Assembly: GCF_900182555.1 (NCBI RefSeq)
Contig: NZ_FXTH01000008.1
Location: forward strand, 124,001 to 188,000
Source: Fodinibius sediminis
GTDB taxonomy: Bacteria; Bacteroidota; Rhodothermia; Balneolales; Balneolaceae
Length of the DNA: 64,000 bases
Reading direction: 5' to 3'
Below are positions 62,576-64,000 of the stretch, piece by piece (positions within the stretch are counted from its first letter, which is position 1; every line of letters starts with the position of its first letter). A program made the position numbers and the translations under genes. The notes under the pieces are model-generated. The model did not search any database, had not been told where the DNA came from, and was given only the letters and a program-made list of their open reading frames with translations.

Positions 62576-63613
62576 CTACAAAGCAAAACGATGTCGGCTG
62601 ATCACCCTGCTGTTTTTATCAAGGAAAGAACGAATTTCACTGATGGGTATGGCCTGAGTAATGCCATAAGCAATCCTGTTTTTTTGCCCAAGAAAGATCT
62701 GGTCAGTATAGGGACGAATGACACCGGCCTGAACATCCTCTTCACTGTCGGGATAAGGGAGCAGAACTGTTTCCTGGGAGGCGGTGGCAGAGCGGGCCAT
62801 GCCAAGCCATTCAAAACTTCTGAAATGGTCTCTGCTGCCGATAACGAGACCGCCGCTAATGCCGGGGTTGAACAGGGCGTCCATGATAAAAAAGCGGTGG
62901 GGGGGATTCCCGCGCGTGCTGGCTATGCCGCGGGTTATCATGGGAAATCCTTTTGGATAGCCCAGCACATATAAAAAGGAACCCAGCCTGAGATGCTCCA
63001 TCTGTCCCATAGGGAAGCGGAGGGCCCGGTGCTGCGACTGGGTATCGGGATTGAGGGTTGTCGACAGGAGAGCGAGGTCCGAGAGCCTGTCTTCGGCAAT
63101 AATTTCGAAATTTGTCAATTCGCTGACGGTGAACAGCAGATTGGTCTGTCTCCTTTTAATACTTATGGATTCGATATAGGTGTTTTGTTCGTAGCCCTCA
63201 TCGATGAAATAATTGATCAAGGTATCCGGAGAGGTAACTGAATGGGCACAGGTGATGAGCAGAGCCTCGCCGTTGTCATTAAGGTCGAGGATGATAGAAG
63301 TGCCCGCTGTACTTTCATCATCGCTGTATTGCTGAGAGGCTATCTCTTTCAGATTGCTTGTTCTCACATCCGACAGACGGACCTCCGGTTTGTCGAAAAC
63401 ATAGGTATTGTAATGAGACGTTGATACAATCCGGATGAGGGACTCCTGTGCGTCCTCAAGCTGATCGGAGATGTCGCGGTGTGGAAAAGCTGTCGTGTAG
63501 GTATCCGGCTGGCCGGTGCGGGCAGCAGAAACGGACGATTCTTGGGGAACGCTACAGGAAGTAACCCACAGGGTTAGGAAAAAAAAGGATGTAAAAGCCA
63601 CGTACTTATCCAT
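62576..63613 (-). CDS. Trypsin-like serine protease lipoprotein
   Basis: Envelope lipoprotein of 345 residues: signal with lipobox 'VTSC' (Cys20). A chymotrypsin-like fold is indicated by His124 in 'LLITCAHSVTS', Asp179 in 'EDRLSDLALLS' and Ser253 in 'NPGISGGLVIG'. The usual GNSGGP around the nucleophile is GISGGL, a modest change that keeps the oxyanion glycine. No PDZ domain. Alone on the minus strand, convergent with the MFS gene. Substrate unknown; degeneration into a non-peptidase cannot be excluded. Confidence 0.8.
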   Translation of the reverse strand: MDKYVAFTSFFFLTLWVTSCSVPQESSVSAARTGQPDTYTTAFPHRDISDQLEDAQESLIRIVSTSHYNTYVFDKPEVRLSDVRTSNLKEIASQQYSDDESTAGTSIILDLNDNGEALLITCAHSVTSPDTLINYFIDEGYEQNTYIESISIKRRQTNLLFTVSELTNFEIIAEDRLSDLALLSTTLNPDTQSQHRALRFPMGQMEHLRLGSFLYVLGYPKGFPMITRGIASTRGNPPHRFFIMDALFNPGISGGLVIGSRDHFRSFEWLGMARSATASQETVLLPYPDSEEDVQAGVIRPYTDQIFLGQKNRIAYGITQAIPISEIRSFLDKNSRVISRHRFAL

Positions 63614-63688
63614 AGTAGCCAGATTGGGTTCATGCCTATCTATAATATATGAAAACTCTCCCTATAAGTAGCAAAATCAAATCTCTGG

Positions 63689-63720
63689 CAGTACATTAGC
63701 CGGTTCTTTTGGGTGTACTG
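63689..63720 (-). terminator. Possible hairpin after the window-end gene
   Basis: CAGTACA (63689-63695) and TGTACTG (63714-63720) are exact complements around an 18-base loop, five bases past the stop of the last gene on the minus strand. Only a mixed T-rich sequence follows, so termination is uncertain. Confidence 0.35.
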
Positions 63721-63725
63721 AACGA

Positions 63726-64000
63726 CTAGGTCGCAGATTTTTCCTCTCTGGCCATACTGAACAGCTGGGGATCCATGCCTTTCTGAATGGCTACATAGAG
63801 AATCAGGTCTCCCTCGGCGGGAACCGGAGGATTGTCCACGGTGAAGGGCACGACGGTAGTACCAGATTTTATCAGGAAAAGGGGAACCGGGTGTTGTTCC
63901 GTATTGTCACCCAGCTTATCAAAGGTATGATCTGCCGTTACTTCATGAGTTGTAATCTCGTGATTATTTCTGAAAATCCTGGAGAGCCATTCAAAATTCA
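63726..64000 (-). CDS. C-terminal part of an unidentified protein (5' truncated)
   Basis: The minus-strand frame is open from the window edge to TAG at 63726-63728, giving 91 visible residues. The closing part, 'VPFTVDNPPVPAEGDLILYV', reads like the end of a TrkA-C/RCK-type regulatory domain that closes many ion channels and Na+/H+ antiporters, where a 'GD.l.' strand is typical. The last 20 residues are polar. Identification needs the rest of the gene. Confidence 0.6.
   Translation of the reverse strand, partial: NFEWLSRIFRNNHEITTHEVTADHTFDKLGDNTEQHPVPLFLIKSGTTVVPFTVDNPPVPAEGDLILYVAIQKGMDPQLFSMAREEKSAT

Overview
The window looks like chromosomal DNA of a Gram-negative bacterium of the Bacteroidota/Balneolota/Rhodothermota group. 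A Balneolaceae-like, possibly moderately halophilic organism is my best guess; this is inference from gene content, not a search. Pointers are a SusC/SusD pair with a VCBS-repeat lipoprotein, a DUF3078 protein, a DUF2851 protein, a single-chain glycyl-tRNA synthetase, a very large lamin-tail-domain surface protein, a membrane pyrophosphatase, and A/T-rich start contexts with little Shine-Dalgarno signal. Most of the window is compact core genome. I see no insertion sequence, prophage, CRISPR array or rRNA.

Layout. 1-8.9 kb (+): tail of a TPR protein, aroA, a small heat-shock protein, dnaK with a clear terminator, the NAD de novo operon nadB-nadC-nadA, then tsaD. 8.9-13 kb (-): pyrF-rnhA (overlapping), and an outer-membrane FadL-like porin followed by an SGNH-hydrolase lipoprotein, a likely lipid or ester hydrolysis and uptake pair. 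13-21.5 kb: methyltransferase, unknown protein, H+/Na+-pyrophosphatase, prs-rplY-pth, tRNA-Gln, DUF2851 and a YtxH-like protein. 21.6-29.2 kb: PyrR-like PRTase, DUF3078, ALDH7-type dehydrogenase, SpoU methyltransferase, PIN-PhoH ATPase, HI0933-type flavoprotein, murI. 29.3-34.9 kb: a 1879-residue secreted protein built from six Ig-like/lamin-tail pairs and a FlgD-like C-terminus. 35-47.4 kb: asd, glyS, dodecin, TauE/SafE, sodC, alpha/beta hydrolase, VOC protein, SDR, ABC-F, CNNM-CBS protein, lysC.

47.7-62.5 kb is the accessory-looking part: nine genes on the + strand over about 14.8 kb. They are a VCBS/UnbV lipoprotein, SusC, SusD, a Tat-exported Gfo/Idh/MocA oxidoreductase, a periplasmic PIG-L deacetylase, an ECF sigma factor, a 102-residue FecR-N-terminus-only anti-sigma candidate, a ROK protein with degenerate catalytic motifs, and an FucP/NagP-like sugar transporter. 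It resembles a glycan utilisation locus but shows no glycoside hydrolase. Uptake through SusCD could be followed by periplasmic oxidation and de-N-acylation, transport by the MFS carrier, and sensing or phosphorylation by the ROK protein. The sigma/anti-sigma pair lacks the usual trans-envelope parts. A strong hairpin separates susCD from the downstream genes. This locus is the best candidate for new biology here. The window closes (-) with a trypsin-like lipoprotein and the 3' end of an unidentified gene.
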